A DNA stretch of 8,652 bases from an uncultured Acidimicrobiaceae bacterium. GTDB taxonomy: Bacteria; Actinomycetota; Acidimicrobiia; Acidimicrobiales; Ilumatobacteraceae. A model generated the notes under the pieces. The model saw nothing but the letters and a program-made list of their open reading frames with translations, did no database searches and had not been told where the DNA came from. How positions within the stretch are numbered: position 1 is the first letter of the stretch; each line of letters begins with the position of its first letter. Of the stretch, positions 1 through 8,245 are shown piece after piece. Location of the stretch: the NCBI GenBank assembly GCA_903919215.1, contig CAIXHI010000233.1, positions 1-8,652 on the forward strand, in the 5' to 3' direction. Made by a program: the position numbers and the translations under genes.

Positions 1-1317
1 AGCCGCGCGCACCTCGGCCAACACCGGCCCGACAACCAGTTGCACTGCCGCGAGTACCGAGGCAGCCAGCGGTTCGTCGGTCTCGAGGAAATGCACGCTG
101 GAGCCATCGGTGACGGTTCCCGAACGCAAGTGCGCCAAGGCACCATCAGCGTCGCCTCGGCGGATGGCGTCGGCCAGCAACGCAATGGGGGTGTTGCCGC
201 CGAAGCGGTGACCGCGCAACAGGCGCACTGAACGCCCTGACAACGGGCCTTCGACGGCGGAGGCAGCGACGAGGTCGCCGAGCACCGAGCCCAGTTCGAC
301 ACTCTCCAACTGATCGGGATCGCCGATGAGTACCAACCGAGCAGTGGGCGGCAAGGCTTCGACCAGCCGTGCCAACAGTGGCAGCGACACCATCGATGTC
401 TCGTCGATGACCACCACATCGTGTGGCAGTGGGTCGCCGGCATGGTGCCGGAACCGCTGCCGTTGGGCACCCAACGGCCCGAGCAGACGGTGGATGGTGG
501 TGGGCACGATCGCGGCGAGGGCACTACGAACGGACTCGGAGATGTGGCCCTTCACATCGGGCTGACCCATCGCTGCAGTGATGGACTCCTGCAGCCGCGC
601 CGCGGCCTTACCCGTGGGTGCCGCCAACGCGATGCGCAGGTGTTCGCCCGACTGGTTGCTCTGTTCCAGCAGCACCGCCAGCAGGCGTGCGACGGAGTAT
701 GTCTTGCCCGTGCCCGGCCCACCGACGATCAGCGCCAATCGGCTGCGCAACACCACGTCGGCTGCCGCCCGCTGCAGGTTCGGTTCGCCGTTGGTCTGCG
801 CGGGCAGCAGGTGCTCGAGCACCGTCGCCGCATCGGGCGAGAGCGTGGTGTCGAGGTTGATGGCCCGCGCGCACATGGCAGCGGCCACCGCGCTCTCGTC
901 CATCCAGTAGCGCTGCAGGTACACCCGTTGTCCGTGCAGCACGAGCGGGCGAGTGTCGAACTGCGGCTCGGCGTCGCTGGCCTCGGCCACACGCACCACC
1001 GTGGTTGCGGCACGCAGTGCATCCAGCCACTCGTCGGTACCCGGCCACGCGACAGCGATGAACTCGGGGTCGTCGGCGCGCAGCGCATGCTCCTTGGCCA
1101 CCACCTCGGCCAGTTCGTCGAGGTCGGCACAGGCGTGCCCGTGCCGTGCTGCCCAGGCAGCCATCGCCACCGCCAGCGCGACCAGCGGGTCGCTGACACC
1201 TGAGGCACGCACCACCCAACCGGCGAGGTGCACCTCGGTGGGCCCGATGACATCGGCATCGACGAGCGCCGCCAAGGACGGCACCTCGGCGGGGATGCGC
1301 ACGTGCTGCACGCTCAT
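1..1317 (-). CDS. recD: RecD, exodeoxyribonuclease V alpha subunit (C-terminus beyond window)
   Basis: RecD is the fast 5'-3' SF1B helicase motor of RecBCD, acting on the 5'-ended strand at a double-strand break. I translated 439 codons from the ATG at 1317 to base 1 without meeting a stop, so the 3' end lies outside the window; E. coli RecD is about 608 aa, so roughly 150-200 residues are probably missing, including the last helicase motifs. Seen directly: an N-terminal part (about 1-170) corresponding to the RecB-binding domain; Walker A GGPGTGKT at residues 199-206 (K205); APTGKAAARL just downstream; TTIHRLLG at 273-280; Walker B VVVIDETSM with D305/E306; GDPDQLESVELGSVLGDL at 332-349; and an HRFGG arginine motif around R371. 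The absence of an obvious helix-hairpin-helix N-terminus and the recCB neighbours point to RecD1, not the stand-alone RecD2. The start overlaps the recB stop as ATGA and has a good Shine-Dalgarno. Family identity is very secure; the product length is unknown. Confidence 0.96.
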   Translation of the reverse strand, partial: MSVQHVRIPAEVPSLAALVDADVIGPTEVHLAGWVVRASGVSDPLVALAVAMAAWAARHGHACADLDELAEVVAKEHALRADDPEFIAVAWPGTDEWLDALRAATTVVRVAEASDAEPQFDTRPLVLHGQRVYLQRYWMDESAVAAAMCARAINLDTTLSPDAATVLEHLLPAQTNGEPNLQRAAADVVLRSRLALIVGGPGTGKTYSVARLLAVLLEQSNQSGEHLRIALAAPTGKAAARLQESITAAMGQPDVKGHISESVRSALAAIVPTTIHRLLGPLGAQRQRFRHHAGDPLPHDVVVIDETSMVSLPLLARLVEALPPTARLVLIGDPDQLESVELGSVLGDLVAASAVEGPLSGRSVRLLRGHRFGGNTPIALLADAIRRGDADGALAHLRSGTVTDGSSVHFLETDEPLAASVLAAVQLVVGPVLAEVRAA

Positions 1318-4300
1318 CGCCACCCTCCCGTCGCCAGCAGATGATCGAGCGCCACCACCGCGTCCGCGGCCGGCCGCCAGCTGAACACACCGTACGGGTG
1401 ACCCTCGTGGTGCAGTGTGTCGGCGCCGACCATGCCGCGCACGAACAAATAGGTGATGCCGCCGAGATGCTGCTCGGGCTGGTAGCTCGGCAGTCGCCAC
1501 CGCAGATAGCGGTGCAGCGCAACGCTGTAAAGGATGGACTGCAACGGGTAGTCGCTGTGGGCCATCTCGGCCGGCAGCAGATCGGGGTGATACGCGTCGA
1601 GCGGTGCCGAGGCGCCCTTGTCGTGGAGCCGGTTGGTCTTGTAATCGACCACCAGATAACGGTGCCCGGCCACTGGGTCGGGTACGCGCAGCACGGCGTC
1701 GATAGAACCTTGTAAAAACCCGGCGAGCGGGAAATCGAACCGGCCGTCGGCAAGCGACTGCGCGTACGGGCGCTGCGGATCGTCGGGGGTCAACGTGGCC
1801 AGTAGCACCTCGCCGATCTGCTTCGCATTCACACGCGGCGAGACGGTGGCCAACGGCAGGTCGAAGTCGAGTTCGGCGAGCCGGTCGGTGGCGTGGATGT
1901 CGACGAGCCGCAGCCCGTCGGCGAGCGGCCCGAGCGAGGTGTGCAGTGCAGCCGACAGACCGGCGACGAGATCGTCCGCCGGGACCTGCAACCGATCGCG
2001 CCGTAACTGCAGTTTCACCTCGGCAGCGAGATCGGCCGCCAGATCGGCGCTGGACGGGTCGAGCCGTTCCAGCACGCTGTGCACCAATGTGCCGAAGGCG
2101 GCACCCGCCAGCACCTCGGCCAACGGCATCGGCACCGCGACGGCACCCGCACCCGCAGTCGCTGCCGCTGCCGGTGAGTCGTCGGCGGGTGTTGGTTCAT
2201 CGGCGCCACCGGCGACCGATGCGGTGGCTGACCAATCGCGCTCGAGTGTGCGGGTGATGGAGGTGAACGACCATCGCCGCCACGCGTCGTCGGCGATGAC
2301 GCGATCGTGCGTGGACGCCACGGCCAGCACCGGCGGAGTTGGCGCGGCGAGATGGGGGAGCCAGCGAACACGATGTGTGATGCCGGGTACCGACGTCGCG
2401 GCGATCAGCCCGCCGCTGCGCGCGACGAGTTGGGCCAACCGTTCGGTCACGCCTGCGTCGTCGGGTGACGCGATGGTCGCCGGGTTGGGCTTCACCCCGC
2501 CCCTCGGCCCTACGTCCAGTGTCGGTGCGGTGCACAACGGTTCACCGTCGGCGTCGCGGTCGAACAGCAACACGTTGAGCGCCGCCGACTGGGCGTCCTT
2601 GGCACCGGCCCACCACACGATGGTGCGCCGCTTGGCGCGCGTCAGCCCGACGTACAACAGGCGCAACAGGTCGCCACGAGCCTCGGCCGTGGCGTGGTGC
2701 TTGCGACCCTTCTCGCTGCTGTCCGTGTCGAGGCCGTTCCAGCCCTGACCGGTGGCGATATCCACCACACGGCGACCCGTGGTGGGATCGTGGTAGATCG
2801 TGGGACCGAACGAGTTGGGTGTCTGCCAGTTGAACGGCAGCAGCACCACCGGATACTCGAGACCCTTGCTGCCGTGCAACGTGGTGACCTGCACCGCGGC
2901 CGCGTCGGAATCGATGCGGCGCATCTGCGCATCTGCGTCGTCACCTTGCTGGAGCCCGGCGCGCAGGCGGTCGAGCGTTCGCCGCACAGCCGCCGGTGTG
3001 GCGCCCGCACCGGGGAACTCGCCGGCTAGCAACTCGGCGATGTGATCGAGGTCGGTGAGTTCGCGCTCGCCGCCCTCGGCCTCGAGCACGGTGGTGACCA
3101 TCTCGCTGGCACCGCGCACATGGTCGTACCACGCGAGGAACGGCATCGTGGTGAGTTGCTCGGCCCACCCCGCACAGCGCTGCTGCAGCGCCGCGAGGCG
3201 CGGCTCGGAGTCGGGATTGAGCGGGTCGAGGTCGGCCGCGTGCTGGTGGAAGAACACACTGAAACTGGCCGCCCGCACGGTGGGTGCATGTGCCGGCCGT
3301 TCCAGCGCGGCGAGCAGCAGACTCCATTCGTTCGCCGCCGGGGTGCGCAGCACACTGCCCGTTCGCGTACGCACCGACGGGATGCCGGCGCGCCGCAACG
3401 ACTCGACGACCTCGGCGGCCTGCGAGTGCGACTGCACCAGGATCGCGATATCGCCGGGTTGCACCGGGACAGGGCCATGACCAGTGTCGATCGAGTGGAA
3501 CTCGAACAGTTCGACGATCTGGCGAACGAGGTCGGCGATGATCGAGCGACGCGCCAGCGGTGCCGAGACACCCGTGGTGCCGTGGATCGCTGGATCGTCG
3601 GAGAGCCAGCGGATCTCGAGCGGTGCCCCGGGCGACAGCGACCGCGCAAGCGCATTCGGCGCGGCGGCCACAGCGGTGCCGACGATCCGCTCGTCGCCGA
3701 GGTGGACACCGCTGATGAGCGACGAGGTGGCCTTCACCAGATCGGCGTCGCTGCGGAAGTTGGTGCCCAGGTGCATGGTGTCGGCACCTTCGGTGGCCCG
3801 CAGGTAGGCATGAACATCGGCGCCGCGGAAGCGATAGATCGCCTGTTTGGGATCGCCGACCGTGACGAGATTGCCGGTGAAGGTGTGCTCGAAGATCTGC
3901 CATTGCACCGGGTCGGTGTCTTGGAACTCGTCGACGAGCACCAACTGGTACCGGCTGTTCAGCGCCTCCACCACGGACGGGCCGTTGACAGGATCGGTGA
4001 CGGCATCGCGCAGACCGGTGATGAGATCGTCGTACCCGAGTTCCTGGCGTGCGCGTCGGCGGCGGCCGACCTCGGCCACCGCCAGGTGCACGAGTTCGAT
4101 CCAGCGTTCGAGGCGCTCGGGTTGATCGTTCTTGTGTGCCGTGAACGTGCCGGGAGTAGGTGCAGCGACAGCGCCAGGGTTGCCGATCAGTGCCGTGACG
4201 GAACGCTGCAGTTCCTTCAACACCTTCGTCGGCCCGCCATCGTTCTTCGGCCAGTCGAGCGCGGCCGGACTGGCAACCAGTTCGGTGACGATGAGGTCGC

Positions 4301-4772
4301 GGCACACCTCGTCGACGAGTTCGGCGGTGCTGTCGCCGAGCTCGGCGTTCAGCCCGACACCCGACCGCAGACCCAACTGGCGGAGTGTTTGCTGGCAGAA
4401 GCCGTGAATGGTGGTGATGGTGGCATCGTCGAAGGTGGCGATCGCGGCACGCAACCGCGCCGTGCGCTCGGGAACCGCGGCAGCGGGCTCGAGCAACACG
4501 CTCATCCACGGCTGATCGGCCGGAGCGGCACCGTCCTCGCACGCCGCGAGTGCCTGCACCAGCGCCTTGCGGCTGCGGTCGCTGAGTTCGCCAGCCGCGG
4601 CCTTCGTGAACGTGACGACCAACAACGCCGAGGCCGCGACACCACGCTCAGCAACGTGGCGCACCACGAGCGCGCTGAGCGAATACGTCTTCCCCGTGCC
4701 GGCGCTGGCTTCGATGACCAGACGGCCCTCGGGCAGCGGCGCAGTGAGGTCGAGTTCGAGGTCGACGGTCAT
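1314..4772 (-). CDS. recB: RecB, exodeoxyribonuclease V beta subunit (helicase-nuclease)
   Basis: RecB is the 3'-5' SF1A helicase of RecBCD, holds the complex's only nuclease site, and in E. coli loads RecA after Chi. The 1152 residues are close to the 1180 of E. coli. Helicase motifs seen in order: EASAGTGKT at 21-29 (K28); VVTFTKAAAGEL at 52-63; TIHGFC at 121-126; LVDEFQDTDP with D281/E282; GDPKQAIYRFRGAD at 306-319; TNFRS at 337-341; TTLHGSKGLEYP around K636; YVGLTRAK at 707-714. An Ala/Pro/Asp-rich stretch at about 853-883 then looks like the flexible tether to the nuclease domain. The RecB-type nuclease site is complete: H898 in GTLVHS, D1025 in GSIDAV, D1043 and K1045 in VVDYKTN, and Q1078/Y1082 in the QxxxY motif, matching E. 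coli H956, D1067, D1080 and K1082. The ATG overlaps the recC stop, has an AAGGGG ribosome site, and places Walker A at the usual distance from the N-terminus. The order recC-recB-recD and the motif set distinguish it from AddA/AdnA-type proteins. Function is well supported by family knowledge; activity here is inferred. Confidence 0.97.
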   Translation of the reverse strand: MTVDLELDLTAPLPEGRLVIEASAGTGKTYSLSALVVRHVAERGVAASALLVVTFTKAAAGELSDRSRKALVQALAACEDGAAPADQPWMSVLLEPAAAVPERTARLRAAIATFDDATITTIHGFCQQTLRQLGLRSGVGLNAELGDSTAELVDEVCRDLIVTELVASPAALDWPKNDGGPTKVLKELQRSVTALIGNPGAVAAPTPGTFTAHKNDQPERLERWIELVHLAVAEVGRRRRARQELGYDDLITGLRDAVTDPVNGPSVVEALNSRYQLVLVDEFQDTDPVQWQIFEHTFTGNLVTVGDPKQAIYRFRGADVHAYLRATEGADTMHLGTNFRSDADLVKATSSLISGVHLGDERIVGTAVAAAPNALARSLSPGAPLEIRWLSDDPAIHGTTGVSAPLARRSIIADLVRQIVELFEFHSIDTGHGPVPVQPGDIAILVQSHSQAAEVVESLRRAGIPSVRTRTGSVLRTPAANEWSLLLAALERPAHAPTVRAASFSVFFHQHAADLDPLNPDSEPRLAALQQRCAGWAEQLTTMPFLAWYDHVRGASEMVTTVLEAEGGERELTDLDHIAELLAGEFPGAGATPAAVRRTLDRLRAGLQQGDDADAQMRRIDSDAAAVQVTTLHGSKGLEYPVVLLPFNWQTPNSFGPTIYHDPTTGRRVVDIATGQGWNGLDTDSSEKGRKHHATAEARGDLLRLLYVGLTRAKRRTIVWWAGAKDAQSAALNVLLFDRDADGEPLCTAPTLDVGPRGGVKPNPATIASPDDAGVTERLAQLVARSGGLIAATSVPGITHRVRWLPHLAAPTPPVLAVASTHDRVIADDAWRRWSFTSITRTLERDWSATASVAGGADEPTPADDSPAAAATAGAGAVAVPMPLAEVLAGAAFGTLVHSVLERLDPSSADLAADLAAEVKLQLRRDRLQVPADDLVAGLSAALHTSLGPLADGLRLVDIHATDRLAELDFDLPLATVSPRVNAKQIGEVLLATLTPDDPQRPYAQSLADGRFDFPLAGFLQGSIDAVLRVPDPVAGHRYLVVDYKTNRLHDKGASAPLDAYHPDLLPAEMAHSDYPLQSILYSVALHRYLRWRLPSYQPEQHLGGITYLFVRGMVGADTLHHEGHPYGVFSWRPAADAVVALDHLLATGGWR
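1323..1329 (-). promoter_or_regulatory. Ribosome binding site of recD, inside the end of recB
   Basis: On the minus strand the bases read GGGAGGG, containing GGAGG with six bases before the recD ATG at 1317. It lies inside the last codons of recB. Together with the 4-base ATGA overlap (recB TGA at 1316-1314, recD ATG at 1317-1315) it fixes the recD start and suggests that recD is translated by ribosomes that have just finished recB. The motif is seen directly; the coupling is inferred. Confidence 0.7.
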
Positions 4773-7700
4773 TCCCCATCCCCTTCCTCGTCGGCAGCGC
4801 CCAATGCGCCGAGCACAGCACCTTCAGCGTCGATCGTCTCGATCGTTGCGTCGTAGGTGTTCCAGACCCACTGGGCGACGGCGACGGCCCGGCTGGACGT
4901 GGTCTGCGCATCGTCGTCGGGTTGGACGACATCGGGGTCGGTGGCCAGCACCGGATCGACGAGCAGCGACTCGAGCGAGAGTTCGGGCCACAACAGCGAA
5001 CAATGACGATCCAGCATGTCGGAGTCGATGGCACTCTCTACGCCGCCGTACTTGCGCACGGCCAGTTCCGCCGACACCCGGTCGAAATAGGGAACTGCGT
5101 CGCGCTGTGCCCACGCCAACAATTGCACCGACATCGTGAGCAGTTGGTTGGCACGTTCGAGACGGGCGTTGCCATCGCCGCACAGCCGCAAACCCGATGC
5201 CAGGATCTTGCCGCGGTCGCCACGCGAGATCACCACGGCCGACCAGTCGGTGTCGGGGTCGTGGCGCTGCAACGCAGCGAGTTGCACGGCTGCGGCCAGC
5301 CGGAACGACGGCCGTTCCTTGCTGAAGTTGACGCGCACGACGGTGGGCCCATTGGCGCGTTGGGCGATGTTGCTGACCTTGCCGTGCAGGTGGATGGGGG
5401 CCGCCGCCGCGCCATCGATCGAGACCCAGAACGTCTGGTCGATGGTGACCTCGATACCGCCCGCGAGCGGCACCGACCATGCATCGGCGCTGGCCTCGAG
5501 CAACGCAACCTCGTTCCGCACACCCGACAAGGCCGCCGTGCTGAGCTCGCCCGGAGGCAGCGCACCATCGAGTCGGGCGGCGGCCTCCCAGTCGTCGGCG
5601 GCCCCTCCCTGACGACGAACCTCGAGCAGGTGCCGACCGAGCGCGCTGGCACCGAGCACCGATACACCGACCGACAGGCCGTCGTCGAGCGCTGCCTCCT
5701 CATCGGGCACGCGTACGTCGAGACGCGACTTCAGGTAGACCTTCGACGGGTTGGCGACCACCGCCATGAGCTGGTCGATACCGACCTGGTCGAGCACCAT
5801 CGGTGTGAGCGCCCACGGTGAGACGGCGATGGTGTCGAAGGTGACCATGGAACGGCGGCGCGCCTCGGCGGCAGCAAGCATCGAGGGGTCGAACGTGAAC
5901 GGTGCGGCCGAGTGCTGCGACACCAGCCCGGGTTGCAGTGCCCGTTCGTGGAAGCCGTGCCGAGGATGGCGCACGACCACCGGTGACTGATGCGCCTCGA
6001 GCGGTACGAGGTGGCCGACGACGTCGAGCAGCTCGACCAGCGGCACGACGAACGGCAGCTCCTTGTTGTTGGTGAGGTCGGCACCGTTGCACGTGATGAC
6101 CAGCCGCTCACTTGCCGCGAGCAGCGCGTCGAGCAGCAACTGTCGGCTCTCATGGCGCGGGTGACGTTCGCCCACACACGGATGCAACCCAAGGATGTCG
6201 TCACCGTCGAAGGTGCCGCCACGCAAGGACCCTTCATCGAGGCCGAGCAGGCAGATCACCCGCGCCGGCACCCCGTGCTGGGGCACCATCGAACTGACCG
6301 TGACCGAACCGCTGCGCAGTGGCAGACGCCCGGCCCGCTGGGACAACGAGTCGGTGAGCAGCGCCCGCACATCGGCCAGCGACAGGGGCACGCCACAGGT
6401 GATGTCGGCATCATGGGGCGAACGTGCCGAGCGCACGATGTCGGCGAGTTCGCGGTGCACCTGCTGACGACGGCTGGGGTCGTCCGGGTCTGGCGCGCAG
6501 AACTCGTCGACGGTGCGGTGCAGCAACTCGATCCAGTCGGCCACCGGACGTTCGCTCTGCACCAGCGCGTGCAGATCGATGAGCCGGGCCAGCAGATCGG
6601 CCACGGTGCCGACCAGTTCGAAATCGTCACCGGCGAGGTCGTCGTACGGGGCGGTGTCGCCCAGGGCGAGTCGCGGTGTGGGGGCGGCCATCGCCACACC
6701 GGCGAGCAACTGATCGACCATCGAGCGCCATGTGCCCGTGGCGAGACCTGCGGGCAGACCCCACGGTGCACGGTGCTCGGCCGACAACCCCCACCTGGTA
6801 CCCAGCGTCTCGCACCACGCGGCGAACTGTTCGAGATGGTCGATCGACCACCCGAAGCGGCGACGTACCGGCTCGAACTGAACCAACCCCAGCACCTCGG
6901 ACAGGGTGGCCCGGCCGGACACGAGCGTGAGCAGCGCCTGCACCGCATCGATGATCGGCTCGTCGGTGGTGAGCGAGCGGTCGCCGATGCACACCGGCAC
7001 CGGCAGTGCACCACGCTGGAAGACGGCCTTGACGAGTGGGGCGAAGCGCGTGAGGTCGGGGCTGAGCACCAACACCTCGTGCGGCTGCAACGTGGGGTCG
7101 GCGACGAACGCGTGCCCGAGTACTTCGCGCAGGGCTTCGAGTTGCCGCACTGCACCGTGGCAGGCGTGCACCTGGAACGACCCGTCGGTGGCATCGATCG
7201 CCGGGTTGCGAATCGGCTTCTGGTCGAGCCGGACACCGTGCTGCAACGCGTGCAGCAACGTGGTGGGAGGGCCGGCCGGCGGCGCGCCGTGGGGCGCATC
7301 GTGCACCTGCGCGTCGCCATGCACCAACGCCCTCGCTTCGAGTGCCGGGCGGGCCCACGAGACGAGCAACGGGTGGGTGACCGCCACGCTGACGTCGACA
7401 TTGGCCCGCACGTTGAGCCCCCCGGCAAGGCGGTACGGCGAGGACTGCCACGCGGCCATCGACGGGTGGCGCAGGAACACGTGCACATCGCGGGTCTCGC
7501 CGAGGGCGCGCAGCACTTTCAACATCGTCGGGGCGACCCCGCCGACACCGAAGACGGCAACCCGTTGGGGCAACTGCGGCTGCACCGAACCGTTGGCGAT
7601 GGAATGCAGCAGGTCGGGCAGACGCTCGGGTGGGCTGGGCACACCGATGTGCGCACGCACGGCACGCCACAACTGCGCCTGCCAGTGATGCGCCGGATCG

Positions 7701-8206
7701 AGCAGTGCCGGGGTGCCGTCGGTGTGGTGGGTACCGTCGCTGTCGGTGCCCAGCGCCCAGTTTTCGATCAGCCGCGGGCGTTGTGTGGCGTAGCGATCGA
7801 ACAGGTCGGCGATACGACGAGCGAGGGCCCACTGCTGCGCGTCGGTGCCACCTGTGCCAGGCACCGCCACCGTGCCTGACGCCAGCACATCGAGCACAGC
7901 CCATGTGAGCCGCGGCAGACGCCACGGGTCGCCCTCGGGATCTGAGTCGCGCCCGGTGTCGCCCAGCGCACGGGCCATGAACCGACCCGGGAACAGGAAC
8001 TCGATGTTCGCGCTGATGCCGTCGCCGCTGCCCGACGCGCTGGCACCCAGTCGGTGGCCCAGACCCACCATCGCCGCGTCGCGCACACCAACTGCCGGCA
8101 CCGACACGACATCGGGTGTGAACGGGTCGGCCGGTGCTGGCGCGAGCATGTCGGCCAGGGCATCGAGCAGTGGGTCGAGTTCGTCGGAGTGGTGGAGCGA
8201 GAGCAT
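4769..8206 (-). CDS. recC: RecC, exodeoxyribonuclease V gamma subunit
   Basis: RecC is the non-catalytic scaffold of RecBCD. It splits the duplex, channels the two strands to RecB and RecD, and in E. coli reads Chi on the 3' strand. It is 1145 aa, against 1122 in E. coli. Family landmarks seen: N-terminal SLHHSDELD (2-11) with DPF at 27-29; GISANIEFLFP at 63-73; ADLFDRYATQRP at 133-144; VHACHG at 346-351; the following LSPDLTRFAPLVKAVF and ISDR-like IGDRSL; CLLGLDEGSLRGG at about 652-663; GERHPRHESRQLLLDALLAA at 679-698. The C-terminal part, which folds like a dead nuclease in E. coli, shows no RecB-type D...DYK site that I can recognise, as expected. Odd points: the usual GMAQWL/GVERWL-type N-terminal motif reads GVRDAAM, and a small Ala/Ser/Gly loop is inserted at 55-62. 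The ATG at 8206 is the first possible start after an in-frame stop (the sbcC TGA), and the next Met (residue 20) would cut off the conserved N-terminus; there is no clear Shine-Dalgarno. The tail is acidic. Identity is secure. Confidence 0.97.
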   Translation of the reverse strand: MLSLHHSDELDPLLDALADMLAPAPADPFTPDVVSVPAVGVRDAAMVGLGHRLGASASGSGDGISANIEFLFPGRFMARALGDTGRDSDPEGDPWRLPRLTWAVLDVLASGTVAVPGTGGTDAQQWALARRIADLFDRYATQRPRLIENWALGTDSDGTHHTDGTPALLDPAHHWQAQLWRAVRAHIGVPSPPERLPDLLHSIANGSVQPQLPQRVAVFGVGGVAPTMLKVLRALGETRDVHVFLRHPSMAAWQSSPYRLAGGLNVRANVDVSVAVTHPLLVSWARPALEARALVHGDAQVHDAPHGAPPAGPPTTLLHALQHGVRLDQKPIRNPAIDATDGSFQVHACHGAVRQLEALREVLGHAFVADPTLQPHEVLVLSPDLTRFAPLVKAVFQRGALPVPVCIGDRSLTTDEPIIDAVQALLTLVSGRATLSEVLGLVQFEPVRRRFGWSIDHLEQFAAWCETLGTRWGLSAEHRAPWGLPAGLATGTWRSMVDQLLAGVAMAAPTPRLALGDTAPYDDLAGDDFELVGTVADLLARLIDLHALVQSERPVADWIELLHRTVDEFCAPDPDDPSRRQQVHRELADIVRSARSPHDADITCGVPLSLADVRALLTDSLSQRAGRLPLRSGSVTVSSMVPQHGVPARVICLLGLDEGSLRGGTFDGDDILGLHPCVGERHPRHESRQLLLDALLAASERLVITCNGADLTNNKELPFVVPLVELLDVVGHLVPLEAHQSPVVVRHPRHGFHERALQPGLVSQHSAAPFTFDPSMLAAAEARRRSMVTFDTIAVSPWALTPMVLDQVGIDQLMAVVANPSKVYLKSRLDVRVPDEEAALDDGLSVGVSVLGASALGRHLLEVRRQGGAADDWEAAARLDGALPPGELSTAALSGVRNEVALLEASADAWSVPLAGGIEVTIDQTFWVSIDGAAAAPIHLHGKVSNIAQRANGPTVVRVNFSKERPSFRLAAAVQLAALQRHDPDTDWSAVVISRGDRGKILASGLRLCGDGNARLERANQLLTMSVQLLAWAQRDAVPYFDRVSAELAVRKYGGVESAIDSDMLDRHCSLLWPELSLESLLVDPVLATDPDVVQPDDDAQTTSSRAVAVAQWVWNTYDATIETIDAEGAVLGALGAADEEGDGE
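4780..4785 (-). promoter_or_regulatory. Ribosome binding site of recB, inside the end of recC
   Basis: The minus strand reads AAGGGG, one mismatch from AAGGAG, with seven bases before the recB ATG at 4772; a second purine run, GAGG, lies just upstream at 4786-4789. The site lies within the final recC codons. The recC TGA (4771-4769) and recB ATG (4772-4770) overlap as ATGA, so recB translation is likely coupled to recC. The motif is seen; its use is inferred. Confidence 0.6.
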
Positions 8207-8245
8207 CGAGTGGTGAACGCTACGGGAGCGGTGAGATGTGATCGG
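8207..8245 (-). other. Short spacer between sbcC and recC, no recognisable signal
   Basis: This is the only intergenic DNA in the window, 39 bases between the sbcC TGA and the recC ATG. I see no convincing -10/-35 pair, no hairpin followed by a T-run, and no GGAGG-like site before recC. Its shortness and the shared direction suggest that recC is transcribed from a promoter upstream of or within sbcC. A weak internal promoter inside sbcC cannot be excluded by eye. Confidence 0.6.

Noticed and set aside
1..1317. recD as a truncated or pseudogenised gene
   Set aside because: The frame is open all the way to base 1 with motifs in order; the missing C-terminus is caused by the window edge and is not a visible mutation.
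608..1753. A 381-codon minus-strand open frame across the recB/recD junction
   Set aside because: It crosses the 3' end of recB and the 5' half of recD in the wrong frame for both. The true recD frame in the same DNA contains Walker A and Walker B motifs, so this is a shadow and not a fusion or frameshift.
2941..4542. A 533-codon minus-strand open frame overlapping recB in another frame
   Set aside because: Its translation is Arg/Ala/His-rich low-complexity protein typical of an out-of-frame reading of GC-rich coding DNA; the recB frame carries all the helicase motifs.
3042..4856. A 604-codon open frame on the plus strand opposite recB
   Set aside because: Same reasoning: it mirrors recB codons, shows no domain, and spans the recB start into recC without respecting any gene boundary.
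5990..7879. A 629-codon open frame on the plus strand opposite recC
   Set aside because: It is fully antisense to a well-supported recC, its translation is rich in Arg, His, Gln and Gly with no recognisable motif, and long stop-free antisense frames are expected opposite high-GC genes.
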